Source: Adiantum capillus-veneris
Taxonomy: Eukaryota; Streptophyta; Polypodiopsida; Polypodiales; Pteridaceae
Direction: 5' to 3'
Assembly: GCA_014529385.2 (NCBI GenBank)
Contig: CM043953.1
Span: 89,808,342-89,872,341 of the forward strand
DNA: 64,000 nt
Part shown: positions 9,877 to 21,693 of the stretch, piece by piece
How positions within the stretch are numbered: the first letter of the stretch is position 1
Layout: each line of letters opens with the position of its first letter
Notes under the pieces: generated by a model
What the model was told of the DNA's origin: nothing
Seen by the model: the letters and a program-made list of their open reading frames with translations, nothing else
Database searches by the model: none
Position numbers and translations under genes: made by a program

Positions 9877-10953
9877 GTCTATCCTTTTAGCATTTTTTCA
9901 GGTCCTTCGTAAGACTCGCCTTGTTTCCGTAGTTCCCTAACAGGTTGTTCGACTATGATTTTCTGATCTTGGAGAGTATACTTTTTGTAATGGGATGGAA
10001 CATGCATTACATCCTTACCATCCTCTTCCGTGGTTTCCATTTCGGTTATATATATCTCCGTTAGAGCTTTTGATATTTCTTTTTTCGCTCTCGACTTTGA
10101 TCATGAGCAGTTTCTTAACCTATGATTTTCCTTGAGTACCCTTCCTTGTTTTCTCGATGTCTAAGACATTTCTGAATTTTTTTTTGAAGGATATCTGCCA
10201 GTTATTGTGTCCTTGACACAATCATTAGCATCTATCTGCATTAGGAATTGTGTTTTACTGGAGTCTGATGGCATAGGTTGTGTTTTCACAATTTCGGTGT
10301 CTCTCTTTCGTCTATACCATTTTTATCTTCTTGATTTTTGGTTTGGAAAGTCAAAAAACTTTTCCTCCCTTCCTTTTAAGAGTAACTTAGCTCTCGTATG
10401 CTCTTTTTCTGACCCTGAATCTTCTGAGGTAGTGGAGTGTTCATCTAACTCATTAGTTGCATCATAATAGAGGTCTGAAAACACTTGTTGAGCTTTCATT
10501 AAGTCCTTGGGTTTCTCATCTTTGTTTTCAATGTTGAGGATTGAAATCATTTGGATGGGAATTATGTCATAGCCATCCTCATTGCAAAATTGATTATACA
10601 TAGAAGTATTCACACATACATCCATTGTCACTCTTTTTACTTGAGTGGTCTTGCACGCGATGGATTCATCTTCGTTATTCTTCCAAGTAAGAATGTAATG
10701 TTTTTAATGTCAATGGTTTCGACATTCCTGAAGATTCCGATCCGCAATCCCCGTACAAGGATTGTACATCTATATTCATATCAGAACGTAGGTTATCCAA
10801 CCAGACTTCCTCTATAGGAGCTGACTTTAGAGTTAGGCTCCCATCATTGATCTCTCTCACTTTTTCCCATAAGTGTCTTGGCCAGTCTTCCTCTACAAAT
10901 GGAATTTCGTCTAAGGCATCTTCATTGTCCCGCACTATAAGCGTGGCTTTCAA
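9877..10953 (-). pseudogene. Linker region between gag and RT of the gypsy element, no protease seen
   Basis: About 1.1 kb with short open stretches in shifting frames (10953-10675, 10631-10323). Fragments are acidic and not assigned to a family. I looked for a D[ST]G[AS] active site and an ILG element here, where protease normally lies, and found none. The stretch 9877-10320 has only weak coding signal. Confidence 0.4.
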
Positions 10954-11389
10954 CCACCGTATCAGATTTTGATTTTGTTTTTTTTATCACAAGCTCTTCA
11001 GGTTTTGCAATACTTTCAAGCTTGGGTTTTTGTTTTTCTAGCATTTCTTGTGTGATTCTTACCAAATTTTGATAAGCTTCCAGCTTAGCTGCTTCCATGT
11101 CTGGAGATGGATAAATTTTCCACTTGTTTTCCATGTTTTGGCCTGCTTGAAGTCCTGCTTGGTAGGATTCCAAGGTGGCATTAATAGGCTCAAAGATTTT
11201 ATCAACCAGAATGGATCCTCCAGATTTCACGGTTGTTTCCTTGAATTCACTGCCAGTTTCTTTCAACTTATCTTGGACTAGCTTCTTTGCTTTCTCGTTG
11301 ATTTCAACCCATTGTTTTTGTTTTCTCATTTCATATATTTTGCTTCTGCTCCTTTTGATTCTTTGAGATGAAACTTTTGTATTTTCCAA
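10922..11389 (-). pseudogene. Basic, Gln/Lys-rich gag-proximal segment of the gypsy element
   Basis: Open stretch of 155 codons rich in Lys, Glu and Gln, with KIYEMRKQKQWVEINEKAKK and AYQNLVRITQEMLEKQK helices. It follows the zinc-knuckle region on the same strand. No named domain; probably the C-terminal part of gag or a gag-pol linker. Confidence 0.4.
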
Positions 11390-11469
11390 ATCATCAGAGG
11401 AGTTGTGTTTCTTTTTCTTTGCTTGAGCTCTAGTGTTTCCCTTGATTGGATGAGCTACTAGGCATCACT

Positions 11470-11765
11470 TGGACTATGTTTACTACGGTTTAATCCTTGT
11501 TCAAAGGATTTTTAGGAAAATCTTTCGAAAAGTGTCCTCCCTTTTTGCAACATTCTATGCAATAGGCTTCAATTGGTTTGAGGTTTTTGTCAGGCTATGG
11601 GCATTCATTTTTCCAATGGTCATCAGCACCACAGTTATGAAAGTTTCTTGTTCTTGGCTTCATCATGGGTCTTACCATGGGAGGTCTGACACCTTGATTA
11701 GCTACATAATACATTGGTGTGAGCTCTAGTGGATCATAAGTCACGGTTTCTTCCATTGGTAGTGG
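11470..11765 (-). pseudogene. Gag nucleocapsid zinc knuckles, 5'-truncated
   Basis: The minus strand encodes FHNCGADDHWKNECP and, after one TAG, CIECCKKGGHFSKDF: two CCHC zinc knuckles, each missing one Cys (first Cys of knuckle 1 and last Cys of knuckle 2, both Phe). In gag these bind genomic RNA. Upstream, protein-like sequence ends abruptly at about 11765, where base composition switches to GC-rich DNA. Capsid, 5' leader and 5' LTR are absent from that side, so the element is truncated there. Confidence 0.6.
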
Positions 11766-11895
11766 ATGTGGTGACGTGGGGCAAAGCGAGACACGGACCC
11801 TGACGGCCTCTAAAACGCCGTGAGCGGATGTACGCCGCGAGCCGGTCATAGTAAAGAGAACAGGGGGCACCACCTAGCTTTGAGCGTCTAGGACG

Positions 11896-11969
<74 letters not shown>

Positions 11970-12171
11970 CTTGGACAATGGAAAGCCCTTGGTCACTGCA
12001 GATGGGCAGGGTTTTGAAAACTCCAATGGCAAAAGAGCCGTTGAGTAGAAAGGCCTGGGAAGATGAGCTGAGCAGTGCAAAACACACACTGACATTGTCC
12101 TTGGGATGAAATAAGGTATCAAAGGTCTAAGAAAAGAGTGGTGATCACGATGCGACAACACTTACACGTGA

Positions 12172-12240
<69 letters not shown>

Positions 12241-12335
12241 CCCTCAGTCTCCGGCCTGAGGCTCAGACTGCGCCGGTCAGACTCCTCAGAGGATGAGATG
12301 TGGACGGGGGGGGGGGAGTGGGAATCCCTCCCCCT
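11766..12335. repeat. GC-rich unassigned DNA with long (GA)n and (CT)n tracts
   Basis: Past the gypsy junction the sequence is GC-richer and unique-looking, with a (GA)n tract at about 11898-11968 and a (CT)n tract at about 12168-12235. ORFs here are serine/leucine or arginine/glutamate artefacts of the dinucleotide repeats. A poly-G run lies at about 12308-12317. No gene was recognised. Confidence 0.7.
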
Positions 12336-12336
12336 T

Positions 12337-12418
12337 CTATACTATATATTAAGGAGACTGGTTTTTCAGTGCCACGTGTCACAATTTGCTTTATCCGGCT
12401 GCAGTGAGGACAGTGCGG

Positions 12419-12506
<88 letters not shown>

Positions 12507-12535
12507 GCCGAAGGCCAGCCACACTATGCCTCGTG
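12337..12535 (+). mobile_element. Mini-Helitron-like element 1, degenerate
   Basis: Starts TCTATACTATATATTAAGG, which resembles plant Helitron 5' termini. It then contains GTGCCACGTGTCAC (a CACGTG box), a long (GA)n tract and a GC hairpin GGCCGAAGGCC followed by CACACTAT, a near miss of the expected CTAG end. The left flank is not the required A. Same architecture as 12591-12819 (opposite strand) and 36027-36186. Non-coding. Confidence 0.4.
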
Positions 12536-12590
12536 CCACCATAGCCTTAAAGTATGCATCATGAGACCAAGCACAATGAGTGTAGTACTA

Positions 12591-12616
12591 CTAATATGGC
12601 CGGTCGCCTCCAATGG

Positions 12617-12688
<72 letters not shown>

Positions 12689-12819
12689 GTGCACATCGGA
12701 AACTTCTCTCTGTCTTTCTATCTCGTGCAATCATCGAAGCTGCAGGGCATTGGCCAGTTGTAAGAGCTTTTGCCACGTGTCAAGGGGGTGGATCCTTTCC
12801 CCCATTATAATAGTATAGA
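12591..12819 (-). mobile_element. Mini-Helitron-like element 2
   Basis: On the minus strand it begins TCTATACTATTATAATGGGG directly after an A and ends CCGGCCATATTAG directly before a T, the A/T insertion rule of Helitrons with a CTRR-like end (TTAG). Inside are the same GACACGTGGCA box, a (GA)n tract, and a GC-rich segment before the 3' end. 229 bp, no coding capacity, so non-autonomous if real. Confidence 0.45.
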
Positions 12820-12879
12820 TATGTGTGTACTTTTGTATGTACATGTGATATTTATATAGGTGCATGTGCACTCAACATG

Positions 12880-12926
<47 letters not shown>

Positions 12927-13339
12927 ATAATACACGTACATACTATAGAACGTTTTGGAAAAAAAATAGGTCTCATATTTAAGCATGGCACGCATCACGT
13001 GTTTATTATTGAGGAGGGAGTACAAAGCGTATGCGGAGGTGTGCAGGTGAAGGGGGCAAGGGCCACGGTTGGTAAGGTCCCATTGTATATTAAGAATCAC
13101 TGCATGAGGGTATGGAGACATTTGTCTTCGCCTCATAGGGGATGAAGCGAGGCGGTGACACTTGCTTTGGTGCTAGGACCGGAGAAGGTCCTCACGCCGC
13201 CCCTACTTTGTGAGCGCTCCATGACAAAGGAACTACTGCACTGTGTGAATATGCTCAATTTTTCCAAGAGCGAAGATGGCTTCGTGATGCACGTTGATTT
13301 TTGTCCCAACAAGGCTTTCACAAGCTTTGCAAGGTGCTA

Positions 13340-13421
<82 letters not shown>

Positions 13422-13662
13422 TATAGATTTTGAAGCGATTGGGCTTTTCTCCTCTATGTGTGTGTGCGTGTGTGTGTGCGTGCGCTATGGTTTGACACTT
13501 CTACTGGCGTTTATTAATAGGATTTTTTTGTTTTAGATTTGTCTATTAAGTCTCCCCAATCTCAAAAAAAAATAAAAATTCTTTCAAAACAAATTAAGCG
13601 CATAAGCGAAAGGTGAGTTTAGGAGATGAAAAGACACACTAAAGTGGAAAGTCAAGTGTTTT

Positions 13663-13701
<39 letters not shown>

Positions 13702-13735
13702 GTTGTATCTATCCTTCCCAACGAATGATGTTACA
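12820..13735. repeat. SSR-rich gap: (AG)n, (TC)n(TG)n, (TC)n
   Basis: Tracts at about 12881-12925 (AG), 13342-13389 (TC) running into 13389-13419 (TG), and 13666-13698 (TC). Between them, 13150-13340 has a plus-strand open stretch of about 60 ordinary-looking codons before the repeat; it matches no family I know and may be chance. Nothing else recognised. Confidence 0.7.
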
Positions 13736-14440
13736 AATCTACGTGCTTTGTCATTGCCTGTTCCACGTGCTATAAATTAGCGTATCATTTTTTGTTGTTT
13801 TTAGAGAATCTTTCAATCAAAAATACCTTTTAATTTTTTTTAAGCCATTAGGAATACCTTTTAATTTATTTTTTAAAAATAAGTTTTGAGGCGAATCATA
13901 GCCGAAAATAAGTGGGTGAAATTTTTGTTTTGGGGTGAAACGAAAGGTATCTCGTGTAGGAAACAAGTAGGTTGTCAAGCGCATGTCCAACATTTGTGAT
14001 AAGACTTGGAGAGATGGAGGCGTGCTAGGGTAGTGTTAGAAAAAAATCGAGGTCTAGTGTATTTTAATCGATTGAAATTGAAAAATCCTTGTTAAAGTTT
14101 GAGCTTGCCTTTAAGAGTACAAAGAAAGTTACACAAGTTTTAGTGTAATTGCCGGTAGAAGCTTCAAATTTCAATCTTAAAACCGGGAGGGAAAAGTAGC
14201 CAACCCCTACATGCCCCAACATTTTGAGCAATTGAGATCCGTTTTTGAGTGCTTAACATGTACTTTGTCACAAATTACCTCACAAAAAAGGCAATTATGT
14301 CTTAAAAAATAATGAAGCAACTCATCTCCAAAGCCTCCACAACCAACCCAAATTCTAGTTTTAGTATCTTGTATTGATAGACAATCACTCTTCTTATGAA
14401 AGGCTACAATTGTTTTTAATCCTTGCAAAAACGGTATTTT
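13736..14440. other. AT-rich gap, nothing recognised
   Basis: No coding signal, no terminal repeats and no RNA gene seen. The minus-strand ORF at 14428-14207 has no recognisable motif. Confidence 0.5.
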
Positions 14441-14444
14441 CGAA

Positions 14445-14600
14445 CATTTGGAAAATTTGAAGAAAATTTTGGGAATTTACGACAAAATATTTCACAACTA
14501 GGGGTATTTTGGGAATTTTGGAAAATTTGAAGGACATTTTGGAAATTTATGACAAAATGTTGGGGATAGTTTGTGAATTTTTGAAATTTGAGGGGTATTA
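14445..14600. repeat. Degenerate tandem repeat, about 75-bp unit
   Basis: Two imperfect copies built from GGAATTTACGACAAAAT, then GGAAAATTTGAAG and related A/T-rich blocks. Visible by direct reading. Confidence 0.6.
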
Positions 14601-14663
14601 AAGTAAAAGGCAAGGGGAAGAAAAGGAAAGGGGGCACATTAGTCTTTTTTTTTTTTTTTTTGG

Positions 14664-15352
14664 CTTTCTAAAAGAAACCCTTAGTGTTATGTTGGGTAAG
14701 GGAGACTCCTTTCATTTCATATCCTCACATGATATGATGGAGACTTACCTTTCATTTCACATCCTACACCCTTACATGTCTTTATTTTTATTGAATTCTA
14801 TTGTTTTAGAATGCTAAAGTGAAGCTTTACCTTGCATAAATTTTAGTAAATTTTACACACACACACTTTTTTTTTTTTGCATTCTATTGTTTTAAAATGC
14901 TAAAGTGAAGTTTCACTTTGTATAATTTTAATAAATTCTATCCACATATATATTAATTAGTTTTTTTATTTCACCTTTCATTTCACAACTTCACATGGCT
15001 TTACATTTTTTGCATTTTATAGCTTGATTCTAATCAGCGTTAACGTTCGAAAAAATCTCTTTTATTAAGCGACTGTTGATCAAGTTTCTTTCTCACAAAG
15101 AAGAAAATCAAAAATACTAACAGAAATTTTGAGATTTGTAAAAATTTTGGATGATTTTCTCACATATTTCATCGGTTTTTTTTTCATTTACCATGGTTTA
15201 CAGTTAGCTAGTGTTTATAGTTAGCTAGTTTCGATTTTCAATCGGCTCAAGACAAGTTGAAGCAATCATTTCTCAAACACTGATACCAGTTTAATTCAAC
15301 CTAACAATTTTATCACTTTTTGAAAGCCGTCTTGACCCTTTCACTTGTTTTT
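14664..15352 (+). repeat. Dispersed repeat family R, copy 1
   Basis: Runs from TCTAAAAGAAACCCTTAGTG to a TTTCACTT end and aligns by eye with 30953-31552 in the same orientation. Shared landmarks include TTTTAGAATG, TTTCTTTTATTAAGCG-type blocks and CACAAAGAAG. Non-coding, no obvious terminal repeats; possibly part of an unclassified transposon. Confidence 0.6.
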
Positions 15353-15370
15353 AATGTTTAAGGACACCAC

Positions 15371-15518
15371 AAAAGCCACCATAGGCTTGTAACCTAGTAG
15401 TGGTTTAGCTTGACCCTTATACTTTCAACTTGATGAGTTCAAATTTCAAAAGCCACCATAGGCTTGTAGCCTAGTGGTTTAGCTTGACCCTTATAATTTC
15501 AACATGTGAGTTCAAATA
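15371..15518 (+). repeat. Tandem 77-bp tRNA-like (SINE head-like) repeat
   Basis: Two copies (15371-15447, 15448-15518). The second carries TAGCCTAGTGG at 15467-15477, which fits a Pol III A box, and GAGTTCAAAT at 15508-15517, close to a B box, 41 bp apart as in tRNA genes. No clean cloverleaf can be folded, so this is a tRNA-derived repeat rather than a tRNA gene. A related minus-strand copy lies at 38195-38318. Confidence 0.45.
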
Positions 15519-15867
15519 ATGAAATTTGGAATCATGAGGGGTTTTGTGCAGCCTTTGAAATGGAGAGTGGGTGGAGTATCTTGTGTAGATTCCATATAAA
15601 AAATTAAAAGTTGAGCAAACAAATTGAAAGTTGAGCGAGTAGGAGGCATTTTAACAAGCTGATGTGTAGAAGCATAGAACGTAAGAAAGATGGTTGAGCG
15701 AGTAGGAGGCATTTTAACAAGCTGATGGCTTAAGGATTATATAATTGAGGTCCATGAAATTATCTATGCAAATTTTTTGTCTTTATAGATGGTCAAATTT
15801 TTGGGTTCAAATACCTTTTCCAAAAAATATTTTTTTGAACAAGGTGAAATCTTATGATGGCTTGGTA

Positions 15868-15869
15868 AA

Positions 15870-15903
<34 letters not shown>

Positions 15904-15931
15904 AGAGAGAGAGAGGGAGAGAGAGAGAGAG
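15868..15931. repeat. Compound (TG)n(GA)n microsatellite
   Basis: About 30 nt of TG followed directly by an interrupted GA tract. Confidence 0.95.
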
Positions 15932-16189
15932 CATATGATGCTAAAGAAAAACCGAAGTTTATGTACAGAGGTAGGATTGGTAGGGCTCCCAATTCCTTTA
16001 CAAGATATGCAAAAGCACAATTCCCTATGGAAGCGCAGGTTATCATTTTGCCTTTCTAGTGATGATATATCACAACTAGTGTACCATGATTACTCTGCAC
16101 GGAATGGAACTTTATAGAGAACGATTCGATTCAATCTATGGAATTATATAACACTTCGGTCATGGAAAAACCACATCCAAATCCTTTTT

Positions 16190-16310
16190 CTTTTTTTGGG
16201 AAAACTCACAATGGTGAGTGAATTATATTAACAACCACAAAAACTTGCATTCGGTGCCATGCTTGTGCCGAGCCATGGAAATAGCTCATCCAAATCCGAA
16301 GTGATGCACT
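16190..16310 (-). mobile_element. Truncated LINE-type 3' end, copy 1
   Basis: T-rich run, then ACTCACAATGGTGAGT (16204-16219), then GAATTATATTAAC: the reverse-oriented family 3' terminus found nine times in this window. Only about 100 bp can be attributed to it. Confidence 0.5.
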
Positions 16311-16352
16311 TGCTTGTCTAAAATCCTATCATGCATTCTTTTTTATTTTCTA

Positions 16353-16400
16353 CTAGTATGTGACCCGCACGTTGCTACGGCAAGAGAAACATGGCTTCTA
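16353..16400 (-). mobile_element. Helitron-like 3' terminus
   Basis: The minus strand reads CCGTAGCAACGTGCGGGTCA then CATACTAG followed by T. This is the form of plant Helitron 3' ends: a short GC hairpin followed by CTAG at an A/T site. The 5' end of the element was not found. Confidence 0.45.
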
Positions 16401-16474
16401 TTCTTGTAGGGATATCTTCTCTTCCAAGTGAAACACTATCAATACTCTATTCCTACATTGTATTCTATTGCATT

Positions 16475-16620
16475 TTTTTTTTTTTTTAGCAAAACTCACA
16501 ATTGTGAGTGAATTATATTGATCAGCCTGAAAAATTACAAGATGTGTCATGCTCGAGTTGAGCCATGACATCAAATAGGGACCAAAATCACAACAGCTAT
16601 CAGGGTTCTTCTGATATTTT
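16475..16620 (-). mobile_element. Truncated LINE-type 3' end, copy 2
   Basis: Poly-T run followed by a perfect ACTCACAATTGTGAGT (16494-16509) and GAATTATATTGATC, marking a minus-strand insertion with its poly(A) side to the left. Its extent to the right is unclear. Confidence 0.55.
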
Positions 16621-16739
16621 TTAATTACCGATGGCTAGTATTTTCCCCCGTCCTAAGCATGCCAACTGCTGACAACAAGGCACAAGTAATCCTAGACCAA
16701 TCCTCAGATTGTTGTTGCGTCCAAGTGTCCACCAAACCT

Positions 16740-17463
16740 TAGCAATGGGCCCATTGGGAATCAGTTGCTCGTCTGGTGAATCAAGGAGGCCTCGAAATTC
16801 TCAACCCGGTGGCCCATGCAGAAGCTTGTTGTGCCAAATTTGTCGTCTCCTTGGCTAAACAGGATCAAGTTTGGGCTGTCATGATCAAAGATATGATGGA
16901 AGTGGCTAAACTTGGCTCGAAAGGAGGTAAATGGAGAGGGGTGGAGTTCCATGACAAACTGTTAGCCCCGTCATGGTCTTAGACTGGGGGGCAGCTCAGG
17001 AGAATTGGTAAGAAAATGCAATAAGGCAGCAGGAGTCTTAGAGTGGGGGGAAGAAATCAGATACTTCAAGAACTCCATTTTGCATTGGTCCCCCTGGCTG
17101 TCCAAAGTAGTAGACCTACCACAAATTACCTATTGGATAGAGACATCCAGGAAACTGAATAACAGGGGTCTGAATCGACTTGGGCACTTCTGGGACAATG
17201 ACAACAAGAGTTGGAAAACCATTGATCTTCTGGTTGCCCAATACCAACTTAGTAGCTTGGAGGTCTTGCTTGTCCACAAAGTGATGAAAAAGCTTGACAA
17301 TATAGTGATGCCCATTTGTGACTTGGAGTTGGACTGGAATGCCTGGAAATGGCCCGGAAGCAGTCACTTATGGAAACCCCATCCTAAAAACATTTATCAT
17401 ACAATGATGCATAAGAAAAATTGGATTGCATTTTTAAAAGTAATGCATTACACAACCTCTTGA
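16740..17463 (+). pseudogene. LINE ORF2 fragment (region between RT and zf-RVT)
   Basis: Plus-strand coding-like stretches 16776-16982 and 17005-17463. The first reads EILNPVAHAEACCAKFVVSL and KWRGVEFHDKLLAPSWS; the second VLEWGEEIRYFKNSILHW, SPWLSKVV, then LELDWNAWKWPGSSHLW. The second matches block for block the minus-strand LINE at 40600-41078 (ALEWGELTRYFQNSITHW, SPWLSKAL, LDWKA-RWPK), so both belong to one LINE family. Stops and frameshifts are present, and both ends are truncated. Confidence 0.6.
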
Positions 17464-17601
17464 ATATTCTAACAAACATAAATATATGTAAGATTATACA
17501 AAGCATTCTTGATACCAAGCTTGTGAACTTCTCATAGACATTGGTTTTCATAAGATGCTAACCTTGTTCAAAAAACTTAGGAGTGCTCTACTTCTATTGT
17601 G

Positions 17602-17647
<46 letters not shown>

Positions 17648-18540
17648 TCCTCCTTCTGGTGTATCTTGGTTTAGCAATGCTAGTAAGGTTGATTATATAG
17701 ATTAGGTAAGTTAGCATGGTATGAAGAGAGATGAAATCGGTCTGGAATCAATGTAGCAATAAAGCTTTTTTTGAAAATTGAGTGCGTTCTAGAATTGGCT
17801 TCAACAATAGGAACACAATTGAATTCAATGTCTCTACTCCACTCTCTTACTTACTTCTATCCTTGCGTTTTTCTTATGAGTAAGACATGGTAGAAGTGTA
17901 CAGCATAACTTCTTATAACTCTTGGTCTACCTAGAGTTGACAAAAGTGCTATCAAGTCGAGAAGTACAAACTAGGTAAGCCAGCAAGTTTTTAAAGATGA
18001 AGGCCCATAATTGCTACAGTGTGTAATTATGAAACTTTTCATGTCTAAGAGTAGAGTTGTGAAAATATAAGGGCTCAGAGTTTCCAATGTACCAGAAAAG
18101 CTTCAAGTTTCAAAGAGATGAGATGACGTTCTTTTAATATTAAGAATGTGCTTACATCTATGCTGCTCTCTAGATGCTTCTCTTGGATCTCTATCTATGT
18201 TCACAAGCATGGTAATGGTTTACGTCATCACCTAATCACAACAATACATAAGCATCTTAGTATGATAAGGTGCACATTATTTGTTCATGTACACTTTCAC
18301 ATCATTTGCATCTTAAAATGTAATAGAAATAAAAGAAAAGTAAGGTTGCTCAATTGTTTATTTTTGTTGGAGTTTTGGCCATTATGCTAAATTGAAGGAC
18401 ATGGTGTAAAATTGAGGTTGTGACTAAAGTTATGCATGCCATTGATCTCTATCTATCTTTATCCTCTAATTACAAAACCATATTCCTCTTTGAGAGAGCA
18501 GATTGTATTCAACGAGCTTAAACCTATTTCCTTGCGCACA
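17464..18540. other. Unassigned DNA with one (GA)n tract
   Basis: Contains (GA)n at about 17604-17645. Otherwise AT-rich with no recognisable gene or mobile element signature. Confidence 0.5.
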
Positions 18541-18541
18541 A

Positions 18542-18600
18542 TCTATACTATATTAACCATTTGGCTTAATTGTTGCTCTGTTAAATGTGTGATTGGACAT
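18542..18600 (+). mobile_element. Possible Helitron-like 5' terminus
   Basis: TCTATACTATATTAACC directly after an A, matching the 5' start of the mini-Helitron-like elements at 12337 and 12819. No 3' terminus was found nearby, so this could be coincidence. Confidence 0.25.
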
Positions 18601-18679
18601 TGAGGCAATGTAGGACAACCTTTTTTTGTGTACACGTTAGGTTCCTTGAAAATTTGAGAATATGAGTATAATAACCTAC

Positions 18680-18722
18680 TTGAGTATTCACACACACACA
18701 CACATACATGCATATATATGTA

Positions 18723-18766
<44 letters not shown>

Positions 18767-18895
18767 CATGTGTGTGTGTACATATATATATTCTTATATC
18801 GAAGATTTGTCACATAGGTTTTGAAGCCTCTTCTTGTTGTTATAGTACAATAACTATGACATTCAAAACTTTTATGCTTCCTTCGTGCCTCCCAA

Positions 18896-18971
<76 letters not shown>

Positions 18972-19149
18972 TAGATGGATAACAGTTTGCATGGAGCTCA
19001 TGTGTGCATACACATATGACTTGTCATCATGGTATAGTAATTGAAAAATTGGCAGTGTGGTTGAAGTGATGACCTCAAGTCAACGCATGAAAAGGATGAG
19101 CAAACTCCTTTTTCTTAATCTCTGTAAAGAAAAGTATAGATGGCTATGA

Positions 19150-19198
<49 letters not shown>

Positions 19199-19279
19199 CC
19201 TTGAACTTGAGACCATCGAATAGATCTTTGAGATCTCATTGGATCGCTCCTACAACATTTTAAATTCTTCTTTTTTCAA

Positions 19280-19335
<56 letters not shown>

Positions 19336-19443
19336 AGAGAGTTATAAGATGAAACAAAAATAACTTCATTCTCACCCAAGTTGCCATATACATCTTCTGG
19401 GATTGTTCCTATGGGATTAAAATTTTTATTATTATTCTTCTTC

Positions 19444-19485
<42 letters not shown>

Positions 19486-19633
19486 TCCCTTCCATAGATA
19501 TTCAAGTGTTAAAGACTTGTTGTGTAACTTTAGCGTCTTTTTAGATTGTTCTTACACATTTAAACATTTTATTCTCTCGTTCCTCTTCTCCCTTCTGCTT
19601 GCTGCGTCATTCTTCGACGCTAAAACATTTTTC

Positions 19634-19685
<52 letters not shown>

Positions 19686-20242
19686 TAATTTTTGATAGGC
19701 ACCTTTGCCTATCAAAATTTAGAGAATTTATTGATTTTAAGTATTTTCCACGGTTTAACTCTTAAAAACAAAAAGGACAAAATATCCAAGAACTGGTAAA
19801 AGGTACGTTAACTGGATAATCTCTCTCCCATTTGGGGTGCCAATGAGAGGGTTGGTTTTTGTTGGGTATTTTATTTATTTTCTATGGGTGAAAAATGGTT
19901 AACTACCCTTTTGAAAATACAGTATGAAAACCATATTATCTTGGAAATTTGACTTGGCGTGTCACTAAATATAAATTTTGTATATCACGTGCGTTCAAAG
20001 ACTATTTTTAAACTCCTTAACTGTAAATTTTTGACAAATAATTCAGTTTATAAAAAAATATTCAATTACATTTTATGGTATCTTTTTGTATGTGAAAATG
20101 TGAGGAAAAAAATTAATAACCCCTTCTGTTGTACTCACGTGATAGTCGCTTAAATATTAAGCGACCCCCTCGAGAAATTTGAAGGACTTGAAAGGTGTCC
20201 TTGGTGAGACGGAGCCCTATGAGCTTGAAAGGAAAATCTCTC

Positions 20243-20286
<44 letters not shown>

Positions 20287-20311
20287 GTGCACGTACACGC
20301 ACACACATGCA

Positions 20312-20377
<66 letters not shown>

Positions 20378-20380
20378 CAA
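18680..20380. repeat. Dense cluster of dinucleotide microsatellites
   Basis: Tracts at about 18685-18705 (CA), 18725-18763 (TG), 18899-18937 (CT) plus 18938-18968 (CA), 19151-19195 (CT), 19283-19320 (GT) plus 19321-19341 (AG), 19446-19482 (CT), 19637-19681 (GT), 20237-20283 (TC) and 20315-20374 (CT). Ten-odd tracts in 1.7 kb; long Ser-Leu, Arg-Glu, Thr-His and Cys-Val ORFs here are artefacts. Confidence 0.95.
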
Positions 20381-21070
20381 TAACATGGATAACTACTCTT
20401 TCATTTGCATGTATTTTCTCAAAGTGAAACTACCCCAAATCGATAATACACAAGCTTTTTTTTTCAATCTTTTTAAAGAAATAAAAACTTTAAAAAATAT
20501 ATATATCAATATTGGTCTTGAAAAAAACCTCTTGAAACAATCTTTGAAAAGAAAAAATCAAATATATCTTCAAAAATTAAATTCTCATTAAATAATAAAA
20601 TCTCCACTAAGTTTATCTCCTTCTTGTTATGTGCATTTTAACCAATACATTTATTCTTTGTAAAGGAGAAAGTATTTGACTTTCTGTGACTAAAGCACTT
20701 TCTAGTAGTAAAGAAAAAGAAATTCTTTTGATTTTACATCTGACGAAAGCCGAAAAGATGCTTGTTGCTTCTTATAACAATCTTACTCTCCCTTTTGCAT
20801 TTTAGAGAGGTTTTCTCTTAGGTGAAGCAGTGAGTGACACATGGAGGGTCTCTTCTTCCATGAAAAATTTAAGCTGCATTATAAAGAGTATAGATGTGTC
20901 AAAATATAAATGCATAGGGAAGGCAAAAACACATAGGGTGATTGATTGGATAGGCGATGCAAATTTTGAGAGATCTGTTGTGAAAAACCCTAACAAATCT
21001 CTCTCTTTAAGGTTTTCCTAATTGCTTCAAAAAAGAAATCATTGCATATATAGTGCAAGGACACTTAAAA
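20381..21070. other. AT-rich gap, nothing recognised
   Basis: No gene, terminal repeat or RNA signature seen. Short ORFs at 20802-21021 on both strands overlap each other and have no motif. Confidence 0.5.
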
Positions 21071-21423
21071 GAGAAGGAAATGGTTTTTTTTTTCAAAACT
21101 CACAATTGTGAGTGATTGTATTAAAAAGTCAACAATAGCCATACAAATCAATAGCCATACAAATCAGCCTCAAGCTCACGCAGAGCCTTGAGGGACAGAG
21201 GGTAACAACCGAGCTTAGTTACAAGTACCGTGAAGCATACAATTGCGAATATCCCAAACTATTATAAAGCAGGGCTCCACCGGATGGCAAGGGTTGCCCT
21301 AAGCCAATCATCCGAGTTATGCCTTTTACTTACCACATAAATTATCTCCTCGGTTTCTTGAACAATCTTTGAGAAGATAGCCACAGAGAGGTTGCTATCA
21401 AAGATACGAGAGTTCTTGGCCTT

Positions 21424-21693
21424 CTAGATAACGTTGAAGAAGCAATATCTGACAAGTTGAGTACGGATTAAAAGTGCAGAACTTTGAATTTTTTTTCCAC
21501 CAAGGAACAAATCCCTCTTGAGAAACCCTATCTTCCACGTCTTTTGTATCCATTTGCACATCTTTCCTACAATGCCTCTAATAGCCAGGCATTCCATGAA
21601 AAGGTGGCCGATGTCTTCGCTAGCTAATCTGCACCCTGAACATCTATGAAGCCCGATACCACGCGCTTGAATCTTGACGCCTGTCCACAGCAA
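21424..21693 (-). pseudogene. LINE ORF2 zinc-binding (zf-RVT) region
   Basis: Encodes GVKIQARGIGLHRCSGC, then SEDIGHLFMEC and CKWIQKTWKIGFLKRDLFLG. The C-x2-C...H-x3-C arrangement with HLFMEC is the hallmark of the zf-RVT domain at the C-terminus of plant LINE RT proteins. Parallel copies are at 40413-40000 and, more decayed, at 32142-31924. Confidence 0.7.

Larger units (their letters stand above)
3250..11765 (-). mobile_element. Ty3-gypsy LTR retrotransposon, 5'-truncated, rearranged domain order
   Basis: Minus-strand order: gag zinc knuckles, linker, RT, RNase H, two zinc-binding modules, integrase core, GPY/F-like module, protease-like domain, basic tail, polypurine tract, presumptive LTR. 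RT, RNase H, the GPY/F-like module and the start of the protease-like domain all share one reading frame over about 3.4 kb, which argues for a single polyprotein. It carries many stops and frameshifts. The ORF at 0-3.2 kb lies beyond the presumptive LTR on the same strand; it may be the 5' ORF of a tandem copy sharing that LTR, or an additional ORF of this element. Confidence 0.6.

Noticed and set aside
11734-12818. Long ORFs of alternating Ser-Leu or Arg-Glu on both strands
   Set aside because: Direct translation of (CT)n/(GA)n microsatellites; open in several frames at once. The same applies at 20.2, 57.2 and 63.3 kb and to Thr-His/Cys-Val runs.
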